DNA from: Selenomonadaceae bacterium
GTDB lineage: Bacteria; Bacillota; Negativicutes; Selenomonadales; Selenomonadaceae
NCBI GenBank assembly: GCA_017529935.1
Contig: JAFXNB010000146.1
Coordinates: forward strand, 1 to 46,204
Direction of reading: 5' to 3'
DNA length: 46,204 bases
Shown here: in pieces, positions 1 through 8,482 of the stretch
Position numbering within the stretch: position 1 is the stretch's first letter
Layout: every line of letters begins with the position of its first letter
Made by a program: the position numbers and the translations under genes
Notes under the pieces: model-generated
The model's database searches: none
The model's input: the letters and a program-made list of their open reading frames with translations, nothing else
Told to the model about the DNA's origin: nothing

Positions 1-1184
1 CCAAGGCTGAAGCTAAAGGCATTAAAGTTGTTCTGCCCGTCGACCTCGTTGTTGCCGATAAATTCGCGGCGGATGCTCAATTCAAGACTGTTCCCGTTGA
101 CCAGTGCCCGGCTGATTGGATGGGTCTCGACAGCGGCGAAAAGACTTCCGAAGAATACGTTAAAGCCCTCGAAGGCGCGAAGACGATTATTTGGAATGGG
201 CCTATGGGCGTCTTTGAATTTGACAACTTCGCGAAAGGCACGCTCGCTGTTGCAAAGGCTGTGGCGGACGCGACGGACAAGGGCGCAATTTCTATCGTCG
301 GCGGCGGCGATTCCATTGCGGCTTTGAAGAAAACCGGTCTCGACAAGAAAATTTCGCACATCTCCACCGGCGGCGGCGCAACCCTCGAATATCTCGAAGG
401 AAAAGTTCTGCCCGGCATTGACGCGATTGACGGCGTGGGACGCACCCCGATTATCGCGGGCAACTGGAAGATGAACAACACGATTAAAGAAGGCGTCAAG
501 CTCGTCGAAGAATTGATTCCGCTCGTCAAGAACGCCGAATGCCGCGTTGTCGTTGCTCCGACTGCTACCGCGCTTGCCGCTGTCGCTAAGGCTGTTAAAT
601 CTACAAACATTCACGTTGCCGCGCAGAACGTGCACTGGGAACCTAAAGGCGCGTACACCGGCGAAATTTCAACCGGCATGCTCAACGAAATTAATGTTGA
701 TTACGTCGTGCTCGGTCACAGCGAACGCCGCGATTATTTCGGCGAAACCGACGAAGGCGTCAACAAACGCGCTAAGGCCGCTTTCAACGCCGGCATTACT
801 CCGATTATCTGCTGCGGCGAGTCCCTCGAAATTCGCGAAGCGGGCAACTATATTGAATACGTCGTCGGACAGATTGACAAAGACCTCGACGGCTTCAAAC
901 CTGCGGAAGTCAAGAAACTTGTCATCGCTTACGAACCGATTTGGGCTATCGGCACCGGCAAGACTGCGACTTTCGACCAGGCGGAGGAAGTCTGCAAAGC
1001 TATCCGCGAAGCCGTTGCTAAGAAGTTCGGGCAAGAGGCGGCGGACGCGATTCGCATTCAATACGGCGGCTCCGTCAAACCCGCGACGATTAAAGACCTC
1101 ATGAAGCAACCCAACGTTGACGGCGCACTTGTCGGCGGCGCGAGCCTCAAATCTGCTGACTTCAGCGCGATTGTAAACTTCTGA
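1..1184 (+). CDS. pgk-tpiA: Phosphoglycerate kinase-triosephosphate isomerase fusion (5' end outside window)
   Basis: The reading frame is open from base 3 to the stop at 1184 without a break. The first part is the C-terminal domain of phosphoglycerate kinase, with [24 protein letters not shown] and [18 protein letters not shown]. After a linker of only about eight residues, a complete triosephosphate isomerase begins near base 441: NWKMN substrate loop, catalytic His in GHSERR, catalytic Glu in [11 protein letters not shown] and the phosphate-binding GGSV. The two enzymes make and use glyceraldehyde-3-phosphate and 3-phosphoglycerate in glycolysis and gluconeogenesis. A covalent PGK-TPI fusion is known in Thermotoga. 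No stop, SD or strong start separates the halves; an in-frame GTG at 435 lacks an SD. A frameshifted gpmI follows, completing a lower-glycolysis cluster. Confidence 0.93.
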   Translation, partial: KAEAKGIKVVLPVDLVVADKFAADAQFKTVPVDQCPADWMGLDSGEKTSEEYVKALEGAKTIIWNGPMGVFEFDNFAKGTLAVAKAVADATDKGAISIVGGGDSIAALKKTGLDKKISHISTGGGATLEYLEGKVLPGIDAIDGVGRTPIIAGNWKMNNTIKEGVKLVEELIPLVKNAECRVVVAPTATALAAVAKAVKSTNIHVAAQNVHWEPKGAYTGEISTGMLNEINVDYVVLGHSERRDYFGETDEGVNKRAKAAFNAGITPIICCGESLEIREAGNYIEYVVGQIDKDLDGFKPAEVKKLVIAYEPIWAIGTGKTATFDQAEEVCKAIREAVAKKFGQEAADAIRIQYGGSVKPATIKDLMKQPNVDGALVGGASLKSADFSAIVNF

Positions 1185-1223
1185 TTTAGAAATTAAAATT
1201 AGAACGGAAAGGCGGTGACGATT

Positions 1224-1604
1224 ATGGCAGAACTTGAAGCAAGAGTTACGACGCTTGAACAGCAAGTGAGCAACGTCATGACAAAGCTTGATATGTTTAT
1301 CGAAGAAAGCCGCGAATCTCGTGCAAGACAGGATGCCGAAATTAGGGAACTGCGACAAAGACAAGAAGCCGATATTCGAGAGATGCGTGAAAGACAAGAA
1401 GCCGCGCAAGCCAAACACGATGCCGATATGCACGAAATGAATCAGCGTTTCTACAATAAATTTGATGATATGAACGAAAAAATCGATGCCAAGTTCGCCT
1501 CAATGGATGCTAAGATTGACAGCATGGGGCAGCACGTCCGCAATATGTCTATCGTTACGATAATCGGTATCGCCGCAATGGTCGTCGCCGTCTTTCTAAA
1601 GTAA
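1224..1604 (+). CDS. Small coiled-coil protein with C-terminal membrane anchor
   Basis: The product has 126 residues. ATG 1224 is chosen because GGAAAGGCGG lies about 8 bases upstream; a GTG at 1215 would overlap that SD. Residues about 3-100 are highly charged with heptad spacing and contain degenerate repeats of the type RQ-x-AEIRELRQ, then short repeats around KIDAKFASMDAKID, which predict a long parallel coiled coil. The last 20 residues (SIVTIIGIAAMVVAVFLK) form one membrane helix, so the protein is probably tail-anchored with the coil in the cytoplasm. It has no recognised catalytic motif. It lies between the PGK-TPI fusion and gpmI, but a terminator follows it. The function is unknown. 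Confidence 0.8.
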   Translation: MAELEARVTTLEQQVSNVMTKLDMFIEESRESRARQDAEIRELRQRQEADIREMRERQEAAQAKHDADMHEMNQRFYNKFDDMNEKIDAKFASMDAKIDSMGQHVRNMSIVTIIGIAAMVVAVFLK

Positions 1605-1633
1605 TTTTGAAGTGTTCCATATAAAAATTTGAG

Positions 1634-1690
1634 CCGCCAATTTAGTGGCTAGTGACTAGTTGCTAGTTGTTAGGTTGGCGGCTTTTCTTT
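1634..1690 (+). terminator. Rho-independent terminator with repetitive loop
   Basis: GCCGCCAA (1634-1641) pairs with TTGGCGGC (1675-1682), followed by TTTTCTTT. The long loop is made of CTAGT/GCTAGT-type short repeats (about 1645-1672) that can themselves fold. It separates the coiled-coil gene from gpmI. Confidence 0.7.
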
Positions 1691-1786
1691 AACAAAAAAA
1701 ATAATCGACGCAGGATAAAACTTTTCAGCGTGGAAATTTCTAAGTGATAAACTGTCAACGCAGGTTTTAAAAGGAGAGTGTTACGA

Positions 1787-3321
1787 ATGGCAAAAATCAA
1801 ACACGCGCCGATTTGCTTAATCATCATGGACGGCTGGGGCATCGGCAACGCCCGCGACAACTTCAACGCGATTCAAGTCGGCAACACGCCCGTCCTTGAC
1901 GAGCTGACGAAAAATTATCCCAACGCGCAACTGCAAGCTTCGGGCGAATTTGTCGGACTGCCCGACGGACAAATGGGCAACTCCGAAGTCGGGCATATGA
2001 ATATCGGCGCGGGCAGAATTATTTATCAGCCGCTGACGAAAATTACAAAGGCGATTCGTGACGGCGACTTTTTCGAGAACAAAGCTTTGGTCGGCGTCAT
2101 CGACAAAGTTACGGCTAGCGGCGGCGCGTTGCATTTGTTCGGATTGGTTTCGCCCGGCGGCGTCCACAGCCACACCGACCATCTTTACGGCTTGCTCCAG
2201 CTTGCCAAGAAAAAAGGCGTCGCGAAAGTTTACGTTCATGCATTCCTTGACGGGCGCGACGTGCCGCCCAGCTCCGCCGCAGAATTTTTAGCCGACCTTG
2301 AGGCAAAGATTAAAGAAATCGGCGCGGGACAAATCGCAACGATTAGCGGTCGCTACTACGCAATGGACAGAGATAAACGTTGGGATCGCGTTCAAAAAGC
2401 TTACGACGCCATTGCCAAAGCCGACGCGCCCAAGCAACCTTCCTCCGACGTGGCGATTAAAGCTTCCTACGACGCGAAAGTCACCGACGAATTTGTCAAC
2501 CCCGTGGTCATCGGCGATTATGACGGCATTAAAGCGGCGGACGGAATTATTTCTTCAACTTCCGCCCCGACCGCGCCCGCGAACTCACGCACGCTTTTAC
2601 GGATAAAACTTTTGACGGCTTCCCGCGCGTCGAAGAAATTGTTGGCATTCCCTTCGCGACCATGACGCAATACGAGGAAGGCTTGAATGTCGACGTTGCC
2701 TATCCGCCCGAAAGTGTCAAGAACGGCTTGGGCGAAGTCATCAGCAAGGCGGGCTTGAATCAGTTGCGCATCGCTGAAACGGAAAAATATGCTCATGTCA
2801 CGTTCTTCTTTAATGGCGGCGTCGAGGAACCGTATCCCGGCGAAGACAGAATTCTTGTTCCCAGCCCGAAAGTTGCAACCTACGACCTCAAGCCGGACAT
2901 GAGTGCGCCGACTGTCACGCTCAAAGTTGCCGAGGCGATTCTTTCCGAGAAATACGATTTTATAATTCTCAACTACGCGAACGGCGACATGGTTGGTCAT
3001 ACCGGCGTTATGAAGGCGGCAGTTCAAGCTGTCGAAACTGTTGACGTGTGCGTTGGCATTTTCGTCGCGTGCATGAAGAAAATCGGCGGCGAAGTTGTCA
3101 TCATCGCTGACCACGGCAACGCTGACCAGATGTTCGATTACAAGCTCAAGGAACCGTTCACCGCGCACACGACAAATCCCGTGCCGATTATCGTCGTATC
3201 TGACCGCGTGGCTGAAGTTAAAGACGGTGCGCTCTGCGACGTTGCGCCGACACTTTTGACTTTGGCGGGCATGGAAATTCCTGCAGAAATGACGGGCAAA
3301 CCTCTCGTTACCATGAAATAA
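1787..3321 (+). pseudogene. gpmI: 2,3-bisphosphoglycerate-independent phosphoglycerate mutase, broken by a one-base frameshift
   Basis: ATG 1787 has AAGGAG about 10 bases upstream. The first frame encodes a normal iPGM N-terminus (MDGWG, catalytic Ser in QMGNSEVGH, SGRYYAMDRD) up to about base 2550. The homology then continues one frame over as FFNFRPDRAREL and runs to 3321 (NGDMVGHTG, ADHGNADQ, HTTNPVPI metal ligands). Restoring one T in the T-run at about 2549-2553 gives one protein of about 511 residues, the usual iPGM length. The enzyme interconverts 3- and 2-phosphoglycerate using Mn. As written, the two frames give a 292-residue fragment ending at 2665 and a second piece from about 2662. 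Every catalytic motif is intact on both sides, so a sequence error or very recent mutation is more likely than an old pseudogene. Confidence 0.9.
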
Positions 3322-3340
3322 ATATTGATGAAAAATTTTT

Positions 3341-3378
3341 GGGCGGCGGTTTAAGCTTTTAAGTCGTCGCCCGTTTTT
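3341..3378 (+). terminator. Terminator after gpmI
   Basis: GGGCGGCG (3341-3348) pairs with CGTCGCCC (3365-3372), with one G-U pair, followed by GTTTTT. It lies just before the SD of the first fucosyltransferase-like gene. Confidence 0.7.
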
Positions 3379-3396
3379 CATAAGGAGGGAAAAATT

Positions 3397-4308
3397 TTGT
3401 TCGACAACAACCCCGAAGAACATTACATAAAGGAAGGAGACCCTGGCAAGCCGACTTACTACATAATTCGCCGCATGGACAAGGACACGAACCTTTCCGC
3501 GCTGTATCGAATGACAATGGGGCATGTTTGGTACGCGCTGTCTAAAGGCTGGCTCCCCGTCGTCGACATGCAAAATTATCCGAACGCTTACCTTGCGCCC
3601 GAAAAGCTCGGCAAGGAAAATTCTTGGGAATATTATTTTGAACAACCGTTCGGCGTCAGCGTCAAGCAGGCTTATGACGGCGAGAACGTCATTTTAAGCA
3701 ACGGCGATTGCGTGAAACCTTATCCAGATCACTCCATGAATTTATCGCAGAAAAAGAACGAAGAGCTGACCGAATGGCGCATGCTCGGCAAAATGGGATT
3801 CTTGACGGTGAAGCCGCAACTTAAGGAAGAAATTTTAGCGACGCGGGAAGAAATTTTTTCTCCGGAAGATAATATCCTCGGCGTGCTGTTGCGTGGGCGC
3901 GATTATTCCGACAAAAAAATTAAAGGTTTTCCGATACCGCCGCCCGTCGAGTTCGCCCGCAATAAAGCGCGTGAAAAATTTGACGAATGGGCTTGCAACA
4001 AAATTCTCCTGATAACGGAGGATAAAGCTGTTGTCGAGTTGTTCAGGGATAATTTCGGCAACAAATGCGTGAACTTCGACCAGATTTATACGGCTCACCA
4101 CGATACTGACGAAGGGCTTTCCGCCAGTGATAATACTCCTTACGGCAAGGACGATTATTTTATGTGGGGTAAGAGGCATTTGGCGCAGATGATTCTCCTG
4201 TCGAATTGCAATTCGTTTCTTGCTGAAAGATGCGGCGGCACAACGAGCACGATGTTGTTGGCTACAAAATTTGAGCACACGCACTTTTTCAACCTCGGAA
4301 CCTACTGA
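3397..4308 (+). CDS. Fucosyltransferase-fold glycosyltransferase-like protein, copy 1
   Basis: The product has 303 residues and starts at TTG 3397, with TAAGGAGGG about 8 bases upstream. The C-terminal half resembles the nucleotide-binding domain of FUT8/NodZ/O-fucosyltransferase enzymes: ILGVLLRGRDY (compare the HVRRTDK motif), then KILLITEDKAVVELF, and a final block AERCGGTTSTMLLA. The N-terminus carries a GKPTYYIIRR block and KLGKENSWEYYFEQP. There is no signal peptide or membrane helix, so it is probably cytoplasmic and acts on a lipid-linked or nucleotide substrate. It is paralogous to the next gene along nearly the whole length, which points to a tandem duplication. The family call rests on motif resemblance only, and the donor and acceptor cannot be read from the sequence. 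Confidence 0.75.
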   Translation: MFDNNPEEHYIKEGDPGKPTYYIIRRMDKDTNLSALYRMTMGHVWYALSKGWLPVVDMQNYPNAYLAPEKLGKENSWEYYFEQPFGVSVKQAYDGENVILSNGDCVKPYPDHSMNLSQKKNEELTEWRMLGKMGFLTVKPQLKEEILATREEIFSPEDNILGVLLRGRDYSDKKIKGFPIPPPVEFARNKAREKFDEWACNKILLITEDKAVVELFRDNFGNKCVNFDQIYTAHHDTDEGLSASDNTPYGKDDYFMWGKRHLAQMILLSNCNSFLAERCGGTTSTMLLATKFEHTHFFNLGTY

Positions 4309-4334
4309 GGGATTTCTTTAAGGAGGTAAAATTT

Positions 4335-5450
4335 TTGGTGGACAATAATTCTGAGAAAGTTTCAGCTGAAAAAAATCTTGACGAAATTCCGGCTGAAGAA
4401 GACGACAAGGAACTTTGGATTAACAGGGACATGGACGAATTTTTAGACGACAGGAATCCCGACGAGTTCTCTGTTGACAGCGCGCCCGAAAAAATATCGG
4501 CTGGCGACGATACAGAAGGTTCTTTGATTGATAATAAACCTGAAGAACATTACGTTAGGCGGGGCGACTCCAGCAAGCCGACTTACTATATAATTCGGCG
4601 CCTGCCAGACACGACGGGACTTTTGGCGCGCTACAGAATGATTATGGGGCATGTTCGCTACGCGCTGTCGAACAACTGGATTCCCGCTGTCGACATGCAG
4701 AACTATCCGAATCCCTACTTAGACCCCGAAAAGCTCGGCAAGGAAAATTCTTGGGAATATTATTTTGAGCAACCGTTGCGCATTGGGCTGGAGGAAGCTT
4801 ACAACGGCGAAAATATTATTTTGAGCGACGGCGACGCTGTGAAACCTTATCCCGGACACTCGCTTAAATTCCTTGACAGAAAAAACGACGATTTATCCGA
4901 ATGGCGCATGCTCATCAAGTTGGGCTTAATAAAGATGAAGCCGGCGTTAATGGAAGAAATTTCAGCGACGTGGGCAAAATTATTTTCGCCCGAAGACCGC
5001 GTGCTCGGCGTGATTCTGCGCGGGACGGATTACATTGCCAGAAAAATTAAAGGACGCCCGATACCGCCGCCGGTTGACTTCGCTAAAAGTATCGTCAACG
5101 CTAAGCTTAAAGATTGGAAATGCAACAAATTTTTCTTGGCGACGGAGGACAAGAGGATTTTGGAAGCCTTCCAACATTCTTTCGGCTATCGTTGCGTGAT
5201 TCTCGACAGGGAATATGTAGAGTTCAATTCTTTGAAGGACAAAGTTGTCAGCACTTGCCGCATTGAGAGGGAGAACGATTATTATCTGCAGGGCAAGGAG
5301 TATTTGACGCAGATATGGCTCCTTTCCATGTGCAATGCTTTGGTTGCGGCGCGTTGCTCTGGCACGACAACCGCGATGATGTTGGATAACAAATTCGAGC
5401 AAACATATTTCTTCAACGTCGGCAGATACGGGCAGATGACTCTTGACTGA
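4335..5450 (+). CDS. Fucosyltransferase-fold glycosyltransferase-like protein, copy 2 with acidic N-terminal extension
   Basis: This gene encodes about 371 residues, starting at TTG 4335 (GTG 4338 is also possible) behind AAGGAGGT. It repeats the previous gene: SKPTYYIIRR, KLGKENSWEYYFEQPL, VLGVILRGTDY, KFFLATEDKRILEAF and AARCSGTTTAMML. It differs by an N-terminal extension of about 70 residues that is very rich in Asp and Glu and probably disordered. The gap to copy 1 is 26 bases, so they are probably co-transcribed. The extension may be a binding or regulatory tail. Divergence is spread evenly, so this duplication is older than the gene-end duplications near 18 and 24-26 kb. Confidence 0.75.
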   Translation: MVDNNSEKVSAEKNLDEIPAEEDDKELWINRDMDEFLDDRNPDEFSVDSAPEKISAGDDTEGSLIDNKPEEHYVRRGDSSKPTYYIIRRLPDTTGLLARYRMIMGHVRYALSNNWIPAVDMQNYPNPYLDPEKLGKENSWEYYFEQPLRIGLEEAYNGENIILSDGDAVKPYPGHSLKFLDRKNDDLSEWRMLIKLGLIKMKPALMEEISATWAKLFSPEDRVLGVILRGTDYIARKIKGRPIPPPVDFAKSIVNAKLKDWKCNKFFLATEDKRILEAFQHSFGYRCVILDREYVEFNSLKDKVVSTCRIERENDYYLQGKEYLTQIWLLSMCNALVAARCSGTTTAMMLDNKFEQTYFFNVGRYGQMTLD

Positions 5451-5465
5451 TTGGCGGTGTGTTGC

Positions 5466-6035
5466 ATGAAAAAATTTTTCGCGCTTACGGCACTGTTGAT
5501 TTGTCTGTTCACGGCGGCGACGGTTTCAGCGGCAAGCAAAGATTCCATAGCCGAACAACGCCGGCAAATTGACCAACTTTCCGCCGAAACGCTTGCCCTA
5601 CTCTACGCCAAATATCCGCACGCGCAACGAGTTATCGGCGAGTGCTACGCCTACGCGACGCTTTCAAATTCCGGCGTCAAAGTTCTGTTTATCGGCTCAA
5701 GTCACGGGCGCGGCTTAGCTTACAACAATCAGACGGGCGAGAAAGTTTATCTGCACATGAAGGAATTGTCGGCGGGCTTGGGTCTCGGTGCCAAGGAGTA
5801 CAAATTGATTTTCCTAATCAACACCCGCGACGCCTGGGAAAATTTCATCGCGGGCAAAACTCGATTCGGCGCGAGTGCTGAAGCGTCTGCCGATGACAGC
5901 CTACACGGCGGCACGATTGAAGGCGCGGAATATGTTGCGCCGGGCGTCTGGGCTTTTCAAATGACGACAAAAGGACTTGCGCTTGAAGCGACGCTAAATG
6001 GCACGAAAATTTACAAAGACAACAATCTCAACTAA
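5466..6035 (+). CDS. Secreted SYLF/Ysc84-domain protein
   Basis: ATG 5466 (GGCGGTG about 7 bases upstream) gives a 189-residue protein with a clear signal peptide: KK, then FFALTALLICLFTAATVSA, with cleavage after the AxA. No lipobox cysteine is evident. The mature part matches the SYLF/Ysc84 domain (GVKVLFIGSSHGRGLAYNN, then LGLGAKEYKLIFLINTRDAW), a beta-rich fold that binds lipids in known members. It is therefore probably exported and works at the envelope. It begins 15 bases after the second glycosyltransferase-like gene and may share its transcript, which ends at the terminator at 6041. The role in this organism is unknown. Confidence 0.82.
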   Translation: MKKFFALTALLICLFTAATVSAASKDSIAEQRRQIDQLSAETLALLYAKYPHAQRVIGECYAYATLSNSGVKVLFIGSSHGRGLAYNNQTGEKVYLHMKELSAGLGLGAKEYKLIFLINTRDAWENFIAGKTRFGASAEASADDSLHGGTIEGAEYVAPGVWAFQMTTKGLALEATLNGTKIYKDNNLN

Positions 6036-6040
6036 CACGA

Positions 6041-6078
6041 AAAAAAAATCCCTTCGGCAAATGTCGGAGGGATTTTCG
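6041..6078. terminator. Bidirectional terminator between convergent genes
   Basis: ATCCCTTCGGCA (from 6048) pairs with TGTCGGAGGGAT (to 6073), leaving a two-base loop. An A-run lies on the left and TTTTCGTTT on the right, so it can serve the SYLF gene on plus and the ABC exporter on minus. Confidence 0.8.
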
Positions 6079-6095
6079 TTTGGAATTTTTTATTT

Positions 6096-7819
6096 TCAAG
6101 CGGCGGCGTTCGTCGAAAGATTGTAGTAGACGCCGCGTTGAGCCATCAAATTTTCGTGGGTGCCTTCCTCGGTTATGTTGCCGTGTTCAAGGACGAGAAT
6201 TCTGTTGGAGTTGCGAACGGTCGCCAGGCGGTGTGCAACGGTTATCGTCGTGCGATTCTCCGAAAGTTTCTGCATGGCGCGTTGAATTTGGCGTTCGGTT
6301 TCATTGTCGAGGGCGGAAGTTGCTTCGTCCAAGATTAAAATTTTCGGATTGCGCAAAAACATTCGGGCGATTGCCAAGCGTTGTTTCTGCCCGCCGCTCA
6401 ATTTCACGCCGCGTTCGCCGATAAAAGTGTCGTAGCCGTTCGGCAGTTCGCTGATAAATTCGTGCGCCTCCGCCAACTTCGCCGCCTCGAAAATTTCTTC
6501 GTCGGTGGCATCTTCGCGCCCGTAAGCAATGTTATCTCGCACGCTGGCGGAAAAAAGGAACGTGTCCTGCTGAATCATGCCGACTTCTTTTCTCAAGCTG
6601 TCCGTCTTAACGGTTTTAATGTCGCGCCCGTCGATTGAAATTTTCCCTCCGTCGAGTTCGTACATTCCAAGGAGCAATTCGCACAGCGTAGTTTTGCCGC
6701 CGCCGGTCATGCCGACAATCCCGACGTGTTCGCCCGCCGCAATGCTCAAGTTGAAGTCGCTAAAAATCGGCGGATTATTTTCGTAGCCAAAGTTCACGTG
6801 AGAGAATTCGATTTCCGACGCGCTGTCAAGTTTGGAGACGCGTTCGGCGGAAAGTTCGCTACTTTCGGGCAAGTTCATCAGCTCGCGATAACGTTCGACA
6901 CCCGCCATGCCGCGCTGATAAACTTCCGTCAACATCATCAGCTGAAAAACGGGGCGCATGCACAGCATCATATACAGCAGGAACGCAACCAAGTCGCTGA
7001 TTTTCATCAGACCAAAACTTATCAACGCGCCGCCCAAGACGATTATCGTTAAGTTCATGACGTTGGAGAAAAAATCAACGCCGCCGTGAAGTTTGCCGAC
7101 GGTTTTAAAAGACGTTTCTTGAATCGACAAAAGATTTTCGCCCGCGCGGAGCATTTTGTCGAGTTCCTTTTCTTCGTTGCTGAAAATTTTCACGAGGCGA
7201 ATCCCCTGCAAGCTCTCTGAAATTTGTCCGCTCAAGTCGCCAGTATTTTCCCGCGCCTTCATGAACATTTTTTTCATGTCGCCGTTTAGTTTAATCGTCG
7301 ACAGCGTTTTAAGCAAAAGCAGAATCGTCACGACGCTCGCAAGTTGCCAGTTCAGATATACAGCAACGCGACGGAGCCAAATATTGTCACCACGCAAGTT
7401 ATCAGCAGGTGCGGGATTGCGAACATGAGGTTGCCGACTTCCGCGATGTCATTGACGAGCCTTGAGAGGAGTTGTCCGCTTTGCGCGTTGTCGTAGAAGG
7501 AATAGCCCATGCGCAACAGGTGCCGGAAAAGTTTTTCGCGCACTGTGAATTCAATCCTCGCGCCCATGCCGCGCCCGACGACTTCAACTTTATAATTCAA
7601 AAAATAATTCGCCGCGTAAATTGTAAGGAGTGCGCCCGCCGTCAAAATCATCTCCGCCGAAATGCCGTGCGGCAAAAGGGAGTCCATGACGTGGCGAATC
7701 AGCATTGGCGAGAGCAGTCCAAGTCCCGCGCCGAGGAGCGAACCGATTGCCACGAACGCGAATGCTTTTTTGTGCGCCGCGTAGCTTTCCGAAAAAAATT
7801 TCAGCTTGTCCTTAAGCAT
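6096..7819 (-). pseudogene. ABC exporter half-transporter (membrane plus ATPase domains), broken by a one-base frameshift
   Basis: Translation starts at ATG 7819. The first frame gives six-helix exporter sequence (MGYSFYDNAQSGQLLSRLVNDI) up to a TGA at 7354-7352. The homology continues one frame over, at LNWQLASVVTILLLL, through the ATPase domain: Walker A GMTGGGKTTL, signature LSGGQKQRLAIARM, Walker B ILILDEATSALD, and H-loop VAHRLATV. Adding one base near 7355-7365 gives about 574 residues, the normal MsbA/LmrA half-transporter length. The MarR regulator gene 25 bases upstream suggests export of a toxic compound or drug. All motifs are intact, so the break may be a sequence error or a fresh mutation. 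The transported compound is unknown. Confidence 0.88.
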
Positions 7820-7844
7820 GAAAATCCCTCCTTGCCCTCAAGCG

Positions 7845-8297
7845 TCAATAAAATTCTTCATCGTTTTCCCGCTCCATCATTTCTTCCAACTGCTCGGAAA
7901 TTTTTTCCAGTGACGACTTTAAAAATCTTTTTTCTTCGGCGGTGAGGTAGATAAAAAGTTCGGAGTAATCGGGCTTCCGCAACTGAAAAATTTCGCCCTT
8001 CGCCGTCAGCTCAACGATTAATATCCGCCTGTCCGTATCCGAACGCCTCCGCTGAATGTAGCCGTTGTTTTCCAATTTCTGCAGAAGCTCGCCCAACGAC
8101 TGCGGACGAATATCCAAAATAAAGCCGAGTTCCTTTTGCGTTGCGCTTTTCATGCGCTGCAGTGCCATCAAAATGCGTCCCTGCCCCTGCCGAGGATCCA
8201 AGCCGCCGAAATTTTTTCCGTACCAAAGCATGTTGTAGCGGCGCAGGAGATGATGCGTCTCAAGGAAAGTATTTGCCAAATCTTTTTTCTCGTTCAT
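7845..8297 (-). CDS. MarR-family transcriptional regulator
   Basis: The product has 150 residues, with ATG 8297 behind GGGAGGC. The winged-helix core is clear: MKSATQKELGFILDIRPQSLGELLQKLENNGYIQRRRSDTDRRILIVELTAKG is the recognition helix and wing region (MKSATQKELGF...DRRILIVELTAKG). The C-terminal helices for dimerisation are acidic. It is the first gene of a two-gene minus operon with the ABC exporter. Two GGTACC palindromes lie in and after its promoter spacer, so auto-repression with ligand-induced release is the likely control. The ligand is unknown. Confidence 0.9.
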   Translation of the reverse strand: MNEKKDLANTFLETHHLLRRYNMLWYGKNFGGLDPRQGQGRILMALQRMKSATQKELGFILDIRPQSLGELLQKLENNGYIQRRRSDTDRRILIVELTAKGEIFQLRKPDYSELFIYLTAEEKRFLKSSLEKISEQLEEMMERENDEEFY

Positions 8298-8320
8298 TGT
8301 TGAAGCCTCCCATAAAGCTC

Positions 8321-8368
8321 AAGGTACCTTACAATTAACATGATACACGGTACCTTATATTTAGTCAA
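8321..8368 (-). promoter_or_regulatory. marR-ABC promoter with two GGTACC operator palindromes
   Basis: On the minus strand, TTGACT (8368-8363) and TATCAT (8345-8340) are separated by 17 bp. One GGTACC core lies in the spacer (8349-8354). The second, inside the perfect palindrome AAGGTACCTT (8321-8330), lies just after the -10. The cores are 26 bp apart, about 2.5 helical turns. This fits a MarR dimer site that blocks RNA polymerase. Confidence 0.72.
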
Positions 8369-8482
8369 TATGGACGCGACACTTTTAATAAAACCTTTAA
8401 CATCGCGCAAAAAATTTTCGTGTTGAAAAATTTATGGCGGTATGATAGACTTCCTCAAGTTTTAATTTATGGGAGTGTTTCT

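Noticed and set aside
669-1433. Long minus-strand frame opposite tpiA
   Set aside because: Antisense shadow of the TPI coding region, with no recognisable domain or SD.
2518-3645. 375-codon minus frame opposite gpmI and the next gene
   Set aside because: It crosses two plus genes and the terminator and shows no family; it is a by-product of GC-rich third positions.
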